A stretch of DNA of 6,240 nucleotides from Methanoregula sp. GTDB taxonomy: Archaea; Halobacteriota; Methanomicrobia; Methanomicrobiales; Methanospirillaceae. The stretch is taken from assembly GCA_003136075.1 (NCBI GenBank), contig PNBP01000067.1, positions 29,126 through 35,365 on the forward strand, written 5' to 3'. The translations under genes and the position numbers were made by a program. This document shows positions 1 to 6,007 of this stretch, piece by piece (positions within the stretch are counted from its first letter, which is position 1; every line of letters begins with the position of its first letter). The notes under the pieces are model-generated. The model was not told the DNA's origin. It saw nothing but the letters and a program-made list of their open reading frames with translations, and did not search any database.

Positions 1-75
1 AGTATTCCTCTCGTGGCTATTGCGGCAACAGTCGAGGCTTTTATTACGCCGTTAGTCATACAATTAGTGGTTTAG
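1..75 (+). CDS. C-terminal end of a membrane protein, probably SpoIIM family (partial)
   Basis: Frame 1 is open from the window edge to a TAG at 73-75 and gives 24 hydrophobic residues. They contain the stretch [12 protein letters not shown]. An Ala-rich helix followed by (I/V)EAF(I/V)TP is, from memory, the typical last segment of the SpoIIM (DUF95) integral membrane family, which is widespread in archaea and of unclear role there. The tail has almost no charged residues, which fits the end of a last transmembrane helix. The stop lies 10 bases before the proS start and the proS ribosome binding site touches it, so the two genes are probably co-transcribed. Only the tail is visible. The coding call is fairly safe; the family name rests on one short motif and could be wrong. 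Confidence 0.5.
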   Translation, partial: SIPLVAIAATVEAFITPLVIQLVV

Positions 76-85
76 AAGGTTTTTC

Positions 86-1522
86 ATGGAAGATGCTGCA
101 GGCGCCCTGCCAAAAAAGGTGGATTTTTCTGAGTGGTATAACGAACTCCTCTGGCGTGCGGAGATCATGGATGTCCGCTACCCGGTCAAGGGACTCTATG
201 TCTGGTTCCCGTACGGGTTTGCTATCCGCACATTCGTGTACCAGCGCCTGCGGGAACTGCTCGACAAGGACCACCAGGAAACGCTCTTTCCGCTCCTGAT
301 CCCCGAACAGGAGTTCATGAAAGAGGCAGAGCATATCAAAGGTTTCGAAAACGAAGTCTACTGGGTAACCCATGGAGGCACAACACCTCTCGATGTGAAA
401 CTGGCACTGCGGCCGACAAGCGAGACGGCGATCTACCCGATGTACGCTCTCTGGCTCAGATCCCATGCAGATCTTCCCCTTAAACTCTACCAGATTGTGA
501 ATACATTCCGGTATGAGACAAAACAGACCCGCCCCTTAATCCGGCTCCGCGAGATCACATCGTTCATGGAATCGCACACCGTGCATGCCACTTGGGAGGA
601 AGCGGAACAGCAGGTGGAATCCGAGATCGCGCTCACCCGCCAGTTTTATGAGAGGTTGTGCATCCCCATCATCATCTCCCGGCGTCCCGACTGGGACAAA
701 TTTCCGGGTGCAGATTACACAATCGCCATCGATGCAATAATGCCCAACGGCAAAACGCTCCAGATTGGGACGGTTCACCACCTCGGGGTGCATTTTTCAA
801 AAACATTCTCGATAATGTACGAGGACAAGAACGGGGAGCAGAAACTTGCCAACCAGACCTGTTACGGCATCTCGGAGCGGTGTATCGCCGCACTTATCAG
901 TATACATGGCGATGACAAGGGACTGATCCTCCCGCCAGTTGCTGCACCGGTTCAGGCAATAATTGTGCCAATTACCATAGGGAAACGACATGAAGATGTG
1001 ATGGCTGCGGCAGAACACCTCAAAAATGACCTGACTGCCGCAGGTTTCCGGGTGAAACTGGACACCCGTGACATGCGGCCCGGTGCAAAATATTACTGGT
1101 GGGAACTCCGCGGTGTCCCGCTCCGGCTCGAACTGGGGCCACGAGATCTGGATGCCGGAAACGTCATGGCGGTAAAGCGAACCGGAGAGAAGACGTCAAT
1201 TGAACTTGCGGCGGCAGCTGACGGCGTCACCAGGGTGCTCAAAGAGATCACCGACACCATCAGGACTGCGGCGGAACAGCACACCCAGCACAACCTCTGC
1301 ACCGCTCCATCCATTGACGCCCTCAACGGAGCGCTCAATGACGGAAAAGTTGCCGTTGTGCACTGGTGCCAGAATAAGGGCTGCGCCGAAGTCATCGAAG
1401 AAAAAACCAGTTCAAGCATCCTTGGAACGGACGTGCGCTCACCTTACGTCAGCGAGAGTGAAGGCGTATGTGTCGTCTGCGGCAAACCGGGCAAAGCGAC
1501 ACTTGTCGGCCGCACATACTGA
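86..1522 (+). CDS. proS: Prolyl-tRNA synthetase, archaeal/eukaryal type
   Basis: This cytoplasmic class II enzyme activates proline with ATP and loads it onto tRNA(Pro). The 478 residues are a full-length archaeal-type protein. Visible are the TSE proline/adenylate loop at 111-113, motif 2 with FRYE at 141-144 followed by RPLIRLREI, and motif 3 as [10 protein letters not shown] at 261-270 followed by HGDDKGL. The anticodon-binding domain spans about 288-390. The C-terminal domain carries four cysteines (428, 433, 462, 465; CX4C and CX2C) for a structural zinc, and the chain ends in Tyr478, as in the Thermus and archaeal enzymes where this terminal Tyr reaches the active site. The bacterial editing insertion is absent. 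The start is set by GAAGG at 75-79, six bases before ATG. It follows the membrane protein closely and is probably read from the same upstream promoter. Some methanogen ProRS enzymes also misactivate cysteine; nothing here tests that. Confidence 0.97.
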   Translation: MEDAAGALPKKVDFSEWYNELLWRAEIMDVRYPVKGLYVWFPYGFAIRTFVYQRLRELLDKDHQETLFPLLIPEQEFMKEAEHIKGFENEVYWVTHGGTTPLDVKLALRPTSETAIYPMYALWLRSHADLPLKLYQIVNTFRYETKQTRPLIRLREITSFMESHTVHATWEEAEQQVESEIALTRQFYERLCIPIIISRRPDWDKFPGADYTIAIDAIMPNGKTLQIGTVHHLGVHFSKTFSIMYEDKNGEQKLANQTCYGISERCIAALISIHGDDKGLILPPVAAPVQAIIVPITIGKRHEDVMAAAEHLKNDLTAAGFRVKLDTRDMRPGAKYYWWELRGVPLRLELGPRDLDAGNVMAVKRTGEKTSIELAAAADGVTRVLKEITDTIRTAAEQHTQHNLCTAPSIDALNGALNDGKVAVVHWCQNKGCAEVIEEKTSSSILGTDVRSPYVSESEGVCVVCGKPGKATLVGRTY

Positions 1523-1571
1523 TGACACCCAGCGAACTATTGCGACGTTGCTGAACTGCATAGCTTCACCA

Positions 1572-1600
1572 TTTTTTAATTTTCATAAATTTGACCTTTT
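1572..1600 (+). terminator. T-rich terminator after proS
   Basis: About 50 bases after the proS stop there is a T6 run (1572-1577), then TTTT runs at 1580-1583 and 1597-1600, without a GC-rich hairpin. Archaeal RNA polymerase commonly stops at such U-rich tracts. The next gene has its own promoter downstream, which agrees with termination here. Confidence 0.5.
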
Positions 1601-1672
1601 AACGTCTCCATCACAGCGACTGGTTACGTGTGCAGACGGTTACCCGCTGACCTATCATGTCCACTAACACAT

Positions 1673-1702
1673 CCCGGTACACCAATCATTGTTCATACCG
1701 GG
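1673..1702. repeat. Seven-base inverted repeat upstream of a TATA box
   Basis: CCCGGTA at 1673-1679 is matched by its exact reverse complement TACCGGG at 1696-1702, with 16 bases between the arms. The right arm ends 18 bases before the TATA-like box at 1721. The position would suit a regulator binding site or a small hairpin. Arms of this length can occur by chance, so function is only an inference. Confidence 0.3.
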
Positions 1703-1720
1703 CGATACAAGACGGAAATC

Positions 1721-1730
1721 CTTTATTAAT
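1721..1730 (+). promoter_or_regulatory. TATA box for the secreted protein gene
   Basis: CTTTATTAAT matches an archaeal TATA element. Transcription would start near 1750, about 25 bases downstream, leaving a leader of roughly 25 bases that holds the GGAG ribosome binding site at 1762-1765. Confidence 0.5.
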
Positions 1731-1773
1731 TCCCATCATCTCAAATACTACGTACACTACCGGAGAAAGGAAC

Positions 1774-2736
1774 ATGGTGTCATCACGCGGAACAACTGCC
1801 ATACTACTATGTATCCTGCTCATGGCATTCTGTATTCCCCCGGCTGCTGCGGATATCACACTTGTCACCAGTTCACCACAGGTGCTTGCCAGGGGGGATA
1901 CCCTGACAATAAATGGTACGGATGCCACAAACGGAACCTGTGCAGTCTGGGTGATCGGACGAAATTATTTTGATGTAACGAACGTTAATCCCGACAAAAA
2001 AGGCATGCTGAGTTTTGTGATAAAACCAAAAGACACAATGACGTTCTCCAGCGGACAGTATGCTGTACTCTTACAGGATCCCGGTAAAAACGGGGGCCTT
2101 GAGATCACGCCGCTCTCATGGTCGGATGGAATCAAGATTGCAAACAGTGGTAAAATTATTGACGAAATCGGGCTGAAGGAAAATCTGAAAGGAAATGTCC
2201 AGCCGGTAGTTGATACGATTCTTGATGTTGCGGGACATTCAGAAACCGATGATGTTTTTACCACAACTTATGTGACCGTGGAAGACCCGTCAGTTTACTT
2301 TAATAAAATTACCAGTTCAGATTCATACCTGCCAACGCAGACCACCGGTGAACAGATTGTGATCACGGGACTAACAAATGCGGGATCTGAAAATACACTC
2401 CGTGTTGCAATTATTGACCAGCACTCCGGTGCTGTGGTGGTATCCAAACCAGTCCCCGTAAGGAGCGGAACCAACCAGAACTCCTGGTCATTTAATCTCG
2501 ATTCTCCGGGATTGGCCGCGGGAAATTATACCGTCCGCGTAGGATGGATGAAATCGGACACAGATGTCCTGGGGACTGCCCAGCTCGTAATCAGAGATTC
2601 AAGCGTGGTCCCACCAGTTCAGATACCCGAGCTCCCGACTGGTGTTACCGGTCTGGATGTATTTTTTCCACTCGTTATCAGTCTTGCCGCACTCTGTATT
2701 ATCGGAATTATCATCGTGGTCTCTTTAAAGGATTGA
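1774..2736 (+). CDS. Secreted, C-terminally membrane-anchored protein, DUF3821-like
   Basis: The 320-residue product has a signal peptide (about residues 1-26: a positively charged start, a hydrophobic LLCILLMAFC core, and a PPAAA region before DITL). A long extracytoplasmic part follows, rich in Thr, Ser, Asn and Asp, and then one transmembrane helix at about 296-317 with a short SLKD tail. The topology is extracellular with a C-terminal anchor. Sequons at Asn47, Asn53 and Asn251 could be N-glycosylated. The opening (a beta-rich segment with GDTLTINGT) and the overall plan resemble the DUF3821 proteins common in Methanomicrobiales; their function is unknown. The second half, with GNYTVRVGW at 250-258, looks like an immunoglobulin-type beta sandwich. 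The ATG at 1774 is chosen because GGAG lies at 1762-1765 and the signal peptide starts here; an ATG 39 codons upstream would precede the TATA box. It appears to be monocistronic. Confidence 0.85.
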   Translation: MVSSRGTTAILLCILLMAFCIPPAAADITLVTSSPQVLARGDTLTINGTDATNGTCAVWVIGRNYFDVTNVNPDKKGMLSFVIKPKDTMTFSSGQYAVLLQDPGKNGGLEITPLSWSDGIKIANSGKIIDEIGLKENLKGNVQPVVDTILDVAGHSETDDVFTTTYVTVEDPSVYFNKITSSDSYLPTQTTGEQIVITGLTNAGSENTLRVAIIDQHSGAVVVSKPVPVRSGTNQNSWSFNLDSPGLAAGNYTVRVGWMKSDTDVLGTAQLVIRDSSVVPPVQIPELPTGVTGLDVFFPLVISLAALCIIGIIIVVSLKD

Positions 2737-2821
2737 CTATCAGGACACACGATTATAGACTTGATCCGGCGTGTTCCAGAGGAATAGCCTCACTGCTGCA
2801 ACGAGGATGTACGGGCACTTC

Positions 2822-2829
2822 TTAAAAAA
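2822..2829 (-). terminator. T-run terminator for the double zinc-ribbon gene
   Basis: Read on the minus strand, a T6 run followed by AA lies 23 bases after the stop of the gene ending at 2852. A short U-rich tract after a stop is typical of archaeal termination. The 115-base gap to the convergent gene shows no other strong signal. Confidence 0.35.
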
Positions 2830-2851
2830 GGATACTGATTCTACGTGCCGA

Positions 2852-3307
2852 TCAGCACAGATCACACACGTACTGGACGTGCACTTTTGTGTGCCGCATA
2901 TCCCCGGTAATCAGTTTTTTCCCGCCGCGGAAGAATAGTTTGTGGCATTTTGCGCATCGTTTGGGCTTGATCTGATCCCAGTGCCCCATGGGCAGATCGA
3001 GCGAGAACGTTGTCTGAGTCCACTCTTCGGGTGGTTTTTCGGCGTTCTGTTCGTAGGTTGCGACAAACTCCATAATCTGATGGGGCGGGACACCCAGATC
3101 GACGAATTTTTTAAAGACGAAATAATTAAAGATCAGCCACGATAGGTCTGACCGGTCAAGTATCCCCTCGTACTCTCCGATCGTCTCTTCGAAATCTTCC
3201 AGTGAGCACCCGCACAGCGGACATTTGCCCGCGACGAGCTCATCAAGAAAAACCTCTTCCTGACACCCCGGACAGGTCGTGTGCGGGGCGTGCATGCGTG
3301 ACGTCAT
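2852..3307 (-). CDS. Protein with two zinc ribbons flanking a helical middle, unknown function
   Basis: The 151 residues have a clear three-part layout. An N-terminal ribbon has CPGC at 12-15 and CPLCGC at 29-34. A middle part (about 40-90) is probably helical, is rich in acidic and aromatic residues, and includes SWLIFNYFVFKKFV. A C-terminal ribbon has CAKC at 118-121 and CDLC at 148-151. The last ligand is the last residue, so the protein ends exactly on its zinc site. No signal peptide is seen and it should be cytoplasmic. Such ribbons often bind nucleic acid or partner proteins, but I recognise no family and assign no function. The start is set by GGAG at 3317-3314, six bases before ATG; Met5 is a weaker alternative. 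A good TATA-like box lies upstream, so it can be transcribed alone, although read-through from the gene at 3476-3784 is possible. Confidence 0.85.
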   Translation of the reverse strand: MTSRMHAPHTTCPGCQEEVFLDELVAGKCPLCGCSLEDFEETIGEYEGILDRSDLSWLIFNYFVFKKFVDLGVPPHQIMEFVATYEQNAEKPPEEWTQTTFSLDLPMGHWDQIKPKRCAKCHKLFFRGGKKLITGDMRHTKVHVQYVCDLC

Positions 3308-3364
3308 TTATGTCTCCAGTATGAATAGATTGACGTATTCTTAAAGATATGGGGGAAAACACCC

Positions 3365-3374
3365 ATTTTTATAA
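3365..3374 (-). promoter_or_regulatory. TATA box for the double zinc-ribbon gene
   Basis: TTATAAAAAT on the minus strand is close to the archaeal TATA consensus. A start about 25 bases downstream falls near 3340 and leaves a leader of about 33 bases containing GGAG. This is the best promoter candidate in the 168-base gap at 3308-3475. Confidence 0.5.
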
Positions 3375-3475
3375 TCAGATTCTATCAGTTTATCTATTGA
3401 ACGGGAGGGCACTTATAGGTATCACCAGTGCACAAATCACGCCGATAATATCTTTATGGTCGCACTGATTTTCCC

Positions 3476-3784
3476 TTAACCCTGGTCGGGTTCTTCCCGT
3501 TCCATCACCAGCATGCCAAAGATCACTTTTTCAAGAACCTGTGCCACAAATTTGATCTGCATTGCTTTTTCCAAATCCTCGTTCCGATGAATGTCTGCAT
3601 ACAGCTGGAGACGCAGAAGCGCAAACCGGAACCGGTCAAGCGACTCATCATCCAGTTTCATGGCATCCCGGTAGATCGGTTCAAGGAGATCAGGAAATTC
3701 CTGCTGGTTGACAAGGCATGCAATCACGTCTTTATATAAAGGGAGGGGCTCCTGTTTCCCGGTCAGAATCCTCAGGTAATCCAT
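3476..3784 (-). CDS. Small helical protein, unknown function
   Basis: The product has 102 residues, rich in Leu, Glu, Asp and Gln, with no cysteine motif, signal peptide or membrane segment. It looks almost wholly alpha-helical: about 15-30, 31-44, 46-62 (SLDRFRFALLRLQLYADI) and 68-94, the last followed by a charged tail EREEPDQG. I do not recognise it. It starts three bases after the stop of the 44-residue gene upstream, and its ribosome binding site GAGGG (3796-3792, seven bases before ATG) lies in the last codons of that gene. The two are therefore almost certainly one transcript and may be translationally coupled. Helical proteins of this size often pair with a partner; the 44-residue neighbour is the obvious candidate, but that is inference. 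Confidence 0.8.
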   Translation of the reverse strand: MDYLRILTGKQEPLPLYKDVIACLVNQQEFPDLLEPIYRDAMKLDDESLDRFRFALLRLQLYADIHRNEDLEKAMQIKFVAQVLEKVIFGMLVMEREEPDQG

Positions 3785-3787
3785 TTC

Positions 3788-3922
3788 TTATCCCTCGGTT
3801 ACAGCACTATATTGTCCTATGATCGCATCCCGGATCTGAACAGGAACCGGCGTTGGACAGCTCCTGCATTCATAAGAACATAATTCCTTTGCAGCGGTAG
3901 GATCAGGTGAAATCTTTTCCAT
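3788..3922 (-). CDS. 44-residue microprotein with a CX3CX2C motif
   Basis: This short frame starts with ATG at 3922 and ends with TAA at 3790-3788. Its product begins MEKISPDPTA, carries CSYECRSC (Cys15, Cys19, Cys22), and continues with a Pro/Val stretch and a short helix-like RDAIIGQYSA. The three cysteines could hold a metal or a 4Fe-4S cluster; the spacing equals that of radical SAM enzymes, but no such domain is present. Evidence that it is a gene: it ends three bases before the next start, the next gene's GAGGG site sits in its last codons, and an in-frame stop at 3970-3968 with no better start in between fixes the ATG. Its own ribosome binding site is weak (only a TGAG around 3934-3931). 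The function is unknown. Confidence 0.6.
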   Translation of the reverse strand: MEKISPDPTAAKELCSYECRSCPTPVPVQIRDAIIGQYSAVTEG

Positions 3923-3981
3923 AGGTAAACTCAGTGGATCGTGTGCAGGAGTGGATACGGCACGTTTTTAGTACTTTTTTT

Positions 3982-3990
3982 GTTTTTAAG
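3982..3990 (-). promoter_or_regulatory. Possible promoter of the 44-residue gene and its partner
   Basis: On the minus strand CTTAAAAAC lies within an A-rich stretch (about 3966-3990) and would place a start near 3960, with a leader of about 38 bases. Other TATA-like strings lie further up (4067-4075), so the exact element is uncertain. The 268-base region 3923-4190 between the divergent genes holds no other gene that I can support. Confidence 0.3.
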
Positions 3991-4141
3991 ACAATAAAGA
4001 TGTGGAAACAGGATCCCAGTTTCTTTTATGGTTCCGGAAACTCTGAAAAATCACCGGGAATATATCTTTTTATACGTTGTTTTACGAACCAAATAAAATC
4101 TTCAACCACCACATGAATCTTCGCCGGATACCTGAACCACA

Positions 4142-4149
4142 CCTTTATG
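4142..4149 (+). promoter_or_regulatory. TATA box for the PEBP-like gene
   Basis: CCTTTATG lies about 45 bases before the ATG. A start about 25 bases downstream, near 4170, leaves a leader of about 20 bases that just includes the ribosome binding site. The box is flanked by ACAC and GTGT, forming a small dyad around it. Confidence 0.4.
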
Positions 4150-4179
4150 TGTTCATCCGCGTATGTTCGTTGTATACAA

Positions 4180-4185
4180 GGAGGG
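4180..4185 (+). promoter_or_regulatory. Strong ribosome binding site deciding the PEBP start
   Basis: GGAGGG sits five bases before the ATG at 4191 and is the strongest Shine-Dalgarno match in the window. It fixes the start against a 38-codon longer in-frame alternative at 4077. Confidence 0.75.
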
Positions 4186-4190
4186 TATGC

Positions 4191-4652
4191 ATGGAAAGTC
4201 TTACGGTCAAAATTTCCGTCCTGAATCTGCCGGATGCCTATACCTGCGATGGTGAGGATAAATCTCCCGAAATCGATATCGGGGGTGTAAATACGAGCCT
4301 GACAAAATCGCTTGCCATCATCTGCATCGATCCTGATTCGCCCAAGGGCGGGGGATTTATCCACTGGCTTGCCTGGAACATTGAACTGGTCAAACTCATG
4401 CCGGAAAAAATTCCCAAAACACCTGAAGTGACCTTTCCGGTAAAAGCGGTGCAGGGGATCAACAGTTTTGGCAGGATAGGATATAACGGGCCCTGTCCGC
4501 CACGAGGACAGACGCACCGGTATTTCTTCAAAGTATATGGGATTGATACGGTGTTGTCCCTTCCCCCGGGTGCAGACAAAAATCAGCTCACCAAGGCGAT
4601 GGAAGGCCATGTGGTCCAGTTCGGTGAAACATACGTAACCTACGGGAGATAA
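4191..4652 (+). CDS. PEBP family protein, YbhB/YbcL type
   Basis: The 153 residues match the phosphatidylethanolamine-binding protein fold in its prokaryotic YbhB/YbcL form, and the length is normal for it. Conserved region 1 is seen as DPDSPKGGGFIHWLAWNI (47-64). Conserved region 2 is GPCPPRGQTHRYFFKVYGID (100-119). These line the anion-binding pocket of the fold. The ending GETYVTYGR is also typical. No signal peptide is present, so it should be cytoplasmic. The biochemical role of prokaryotic members is not settled; small-ligand or phosphate-type binding and kinase-inhibitor-like roles have been suggested. The chosen start gives the usual family N-terminus and follows GGAGGG. It has its own promoter and a strong T-run terminator, so it is probably monocistronic. 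Confidence 0.93.
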   Translation: MESLTVKISVLNLPDAYTCDGEDKSPEIDIGGVNTSLTKSLAIICIDPDSPKGGGFIHWLAWNIELVKLMPEKIPKTPEVTFPVKAVQGINSFGRIGYNGPCPPRGQTHRYFFKVYGIDTVLSLPPGADKNQLTKAMEGHVVQFGETYVTYGR

Positions 4653-4677
4653 TTTTTTTTAATTCTTCTTTTTTTTT
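4653..4677 (+). terminator. Double T-run terminator after the PEBP-like gene
   Basis: A T8 run begins directly after the stop codon (4653-4660). It is followed by TTCTTC and a T9 run, giving an almost pure pyrimidine tract to 4677. This is the clearest archaeal U-tract terminator in the window and separates the PEBP-like gene from the HD-domain gene. Confidence 0.7.
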
Positions 4678-4712
4678 AAGACCCGCCTGCCAAGAACACT
4701 ACGAGAGCATCA

Positions 4713-4722
4713 CTATTAATAA
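4713..4722 (+). promoter_or_regulatory. TATA box for the dGTPase-like gene
   Basis: CTATTAATAA lies about 34-43 bases before the ATG at 4756. A start about 25 bases downstream falls near 4743, giving a very short leader. No Shine-Dalgarno match is seen between the box and the ATG. Confidence 0.45.
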
Positions 4723-4755
4723 GGTCAAACACAGAATTGACCCTGAACCCAAAGC

Positions 4756-5961
4756 ATGCACCGACATCCACAGACGCCTTCCATTCCACCGGATCTCGAT
4801 TCGTTCATCCGTATTACCACCGCACGGAGGGAATCGCTGCTCTCTCCACTTGCGACGACAAGTTCAGATGCCGTGCGGCGGCATAATAAAAAACCGGCAG
4901 ATATCCGGACACCGTTCTCCCGGGATGCTGACCGGATTATCCATACCCGGGCATATAGCAGGTATATCGATAAGACGCAGGTGTTTTACCTTGTCGAAAA
5001 CGATCACATCACGCACCGGGTCATCCATGTCCAGCTGGTTTCGAAGATCGCCCGGACGATCGGGCGCTGCCTGCGGTTAAACGAGGATCTTATCGAAGCG
5101 ATTGCCGTCGGCCATGACATTGGCCACATCCCCTATGGACATTTTGGTGAGACCTGCCTTTCAAAGCTCTGCGAACGGTACGGGATTGGCAGGTTTATTC
5201 ACAATGTCCAGAGCGTGCGGTTCCTCGATCAGATTGAAAACTGTGACCTGACAATGCAGGTGCTGGACGGAATTCTCTGCCACAATGGTGAAGCAGATGA
5301 TGTCCGCATCTCACCGGAACCATGCCCCAACTGGCCGGCATTTGACAAGAAAATGCAGGACAATGCAGAAGGAAAACGATCGCGGGCACCCATGACACTT
5401 GAAGGGTGCGTGGTAAAATTTGCCGATACGATTGCCTACATCGGGCGGGATTTGCAGGATGCACACGAAGTAGGACTCATTGATGATGCACCACCAATCC
5501 CTGATGACTGTATCCGGATTTTGGGATCAAATAATCCAAAAGTCATCAATGCTGAGATCATCAACACCCTCATCATTGATCTTCTCACTACCAGCGACAG
5601 TGAAAACGAGGGCTTTATCACATACAGCAAGGATATCGAACAGATGTTGATCAACCTTCGGGCATTTTCAAAAACCTATATCTATGACAACCCGAAACTC
5701 ACCGCAGAGAGGGGCAAAATTGAGCGGATGTACCAGACACTGTTCACCCGTTATCTCGATGATCTGGAGGATGACATCCAAACCTCAAAAATTGTTACTG
5801 ATTTTACCCATACAACCTGGATCAGCCAGACATATGTCCAGTCAGCAACGCCCGCTGAACTCGTGCGGGACTTTATTGCCGGTATGACCGACCGGTATTT
5901 TGCCAAACAATTTGAAGAGTGCGTTATCCCACGGCACGTACAGGGATCATTTTCCCCATGA
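4756..5961 (+). CDS. HD-domain dNTP triphosphohydrolase, dGTPase-like
   Basis: The 401-residue protein belongs to the dGTPase-like HD family, whose members hydrolyse a dNTP to the deoxynucleoside and triphosphate and so limit dNTP pools. The N-terminal signature is present as RDADRIIHTRAYSRYIDKTQ (56-75), aligning with the family's RDRDRIIHS...F.R...KTQVF. Metal ligands are His91 (IHVQLVSKIAR), His120-Asp121 (GHDIGHIPYGHFGE, with the likely catalytic histidines 124 and 129) and Asp224 (KFADTIAYIGRDLQDA). All HD residues are intact, so it should be active. The substrate cannot be read from sequence. The C-terminal third is helical, as in the family. It is cytoplasmic. The ATG has no ribosome binding site but lies just after a TATA-like box, so translation from a very short leader is likely; no better in-frame start precedes the signature. 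Confidence 0.93.
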   Translation: MHRHPQTPSIPPDLDSFIRITTARRESLLSPLATTSSDAVRRHNKKPADIRTPFSRDADRIIHTRAYSRYIDKTQVFYLVENDHITHRVIHVQLVSKIARTIGRCLRLNEDLIEAIAVGHDIGHIPYGHFGETCLSKLCERYGIGRFIHNVQSVRFLDQIENCDLTMQVLDGILCHNGEADDVRISPEPCPNWPAFDKKMQDNAEGKRSRAPMTLEGCVVKFADTIAYIGRDLQDAHEVGLIDDAPPIPDDCIRILGSNNPKVINAEIINTLIIDLLTTSDSENEGFITYSKDIEQMLINLRAFSKTYIYDNPKLTAERGKIERMYQTLFTRYLDDLEDDIQTSKIVTDFTHTTWISQTYVQSATPAELVRDFIAGMTDRYFAKQFEECVIPRHVQGSFSP

Positions 5962-6007
5962 GAAAAACCCCTTTCCCGGCAATCGATGTGATGGGGGGAA
6001 AAGGATC
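5945..6007. terminator. Inverted repeat across two convergent stops, possible bidirectional terminator
   Basis: GATCATTTTCCCC at 5945-5957 pairs with GGGGAAAAGGATC at 5995-6007 in 12 of 13 positions, with 37 bases between the arms. The arms reach into the 3' ends of both convergent genes, whose stops are at 5959-5961 and 6006-6008. On either strand the RNA would form the same stem, which suits a shared terminator or 3'-end protection. No long T run follows, so the role is inferred. Confidence 0.4.

Noticed and set aside
1200..1667. A 155-codon + strand frame overlapping the end of proS
   Set aside because: Most of it is the proS sequence in another frame, with a low-complexity Arg/Ser/Thr-rich translation and no start signal. 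The part beyond proS runs through the T-rich terminator.
1657..1773. A longer N-terminus for the secreted protein (39 extra codons)
   Set aside because: It would start upstream of the TATA box, lacks a ribosome binding site and would bury the signal peptide inside the protein.
3860..3885. Radical SAM enzyme call based on CX3CX2C
   Set aside because: The motif sits in a 44-residue protein with no TIM-barrel domain before or after it, and no frameshifted continuation is seen; only the spacing is shared.
3934..4116. A 60-codon + strand frame between the divergent genes
   Set aside because: It spans A/T-rich promoter DNA, has no ribosome binding site and its translation has no recognisable character.
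4077..4190. A longer N-terminus for the PEBP-like protein (38 extra codons)
   Set aside because: The added part has no family similarity and covers the promoter region, while GGAGGG marks the ATG at 4191.
4026..4610. A 194-codon open frame on the minus strand
   Set aside because: It lies fully antisense to the well-supported PEBP-like gene, has no family motif and no ribosome binding site; it is a by-product of codon use in the opposite strand.
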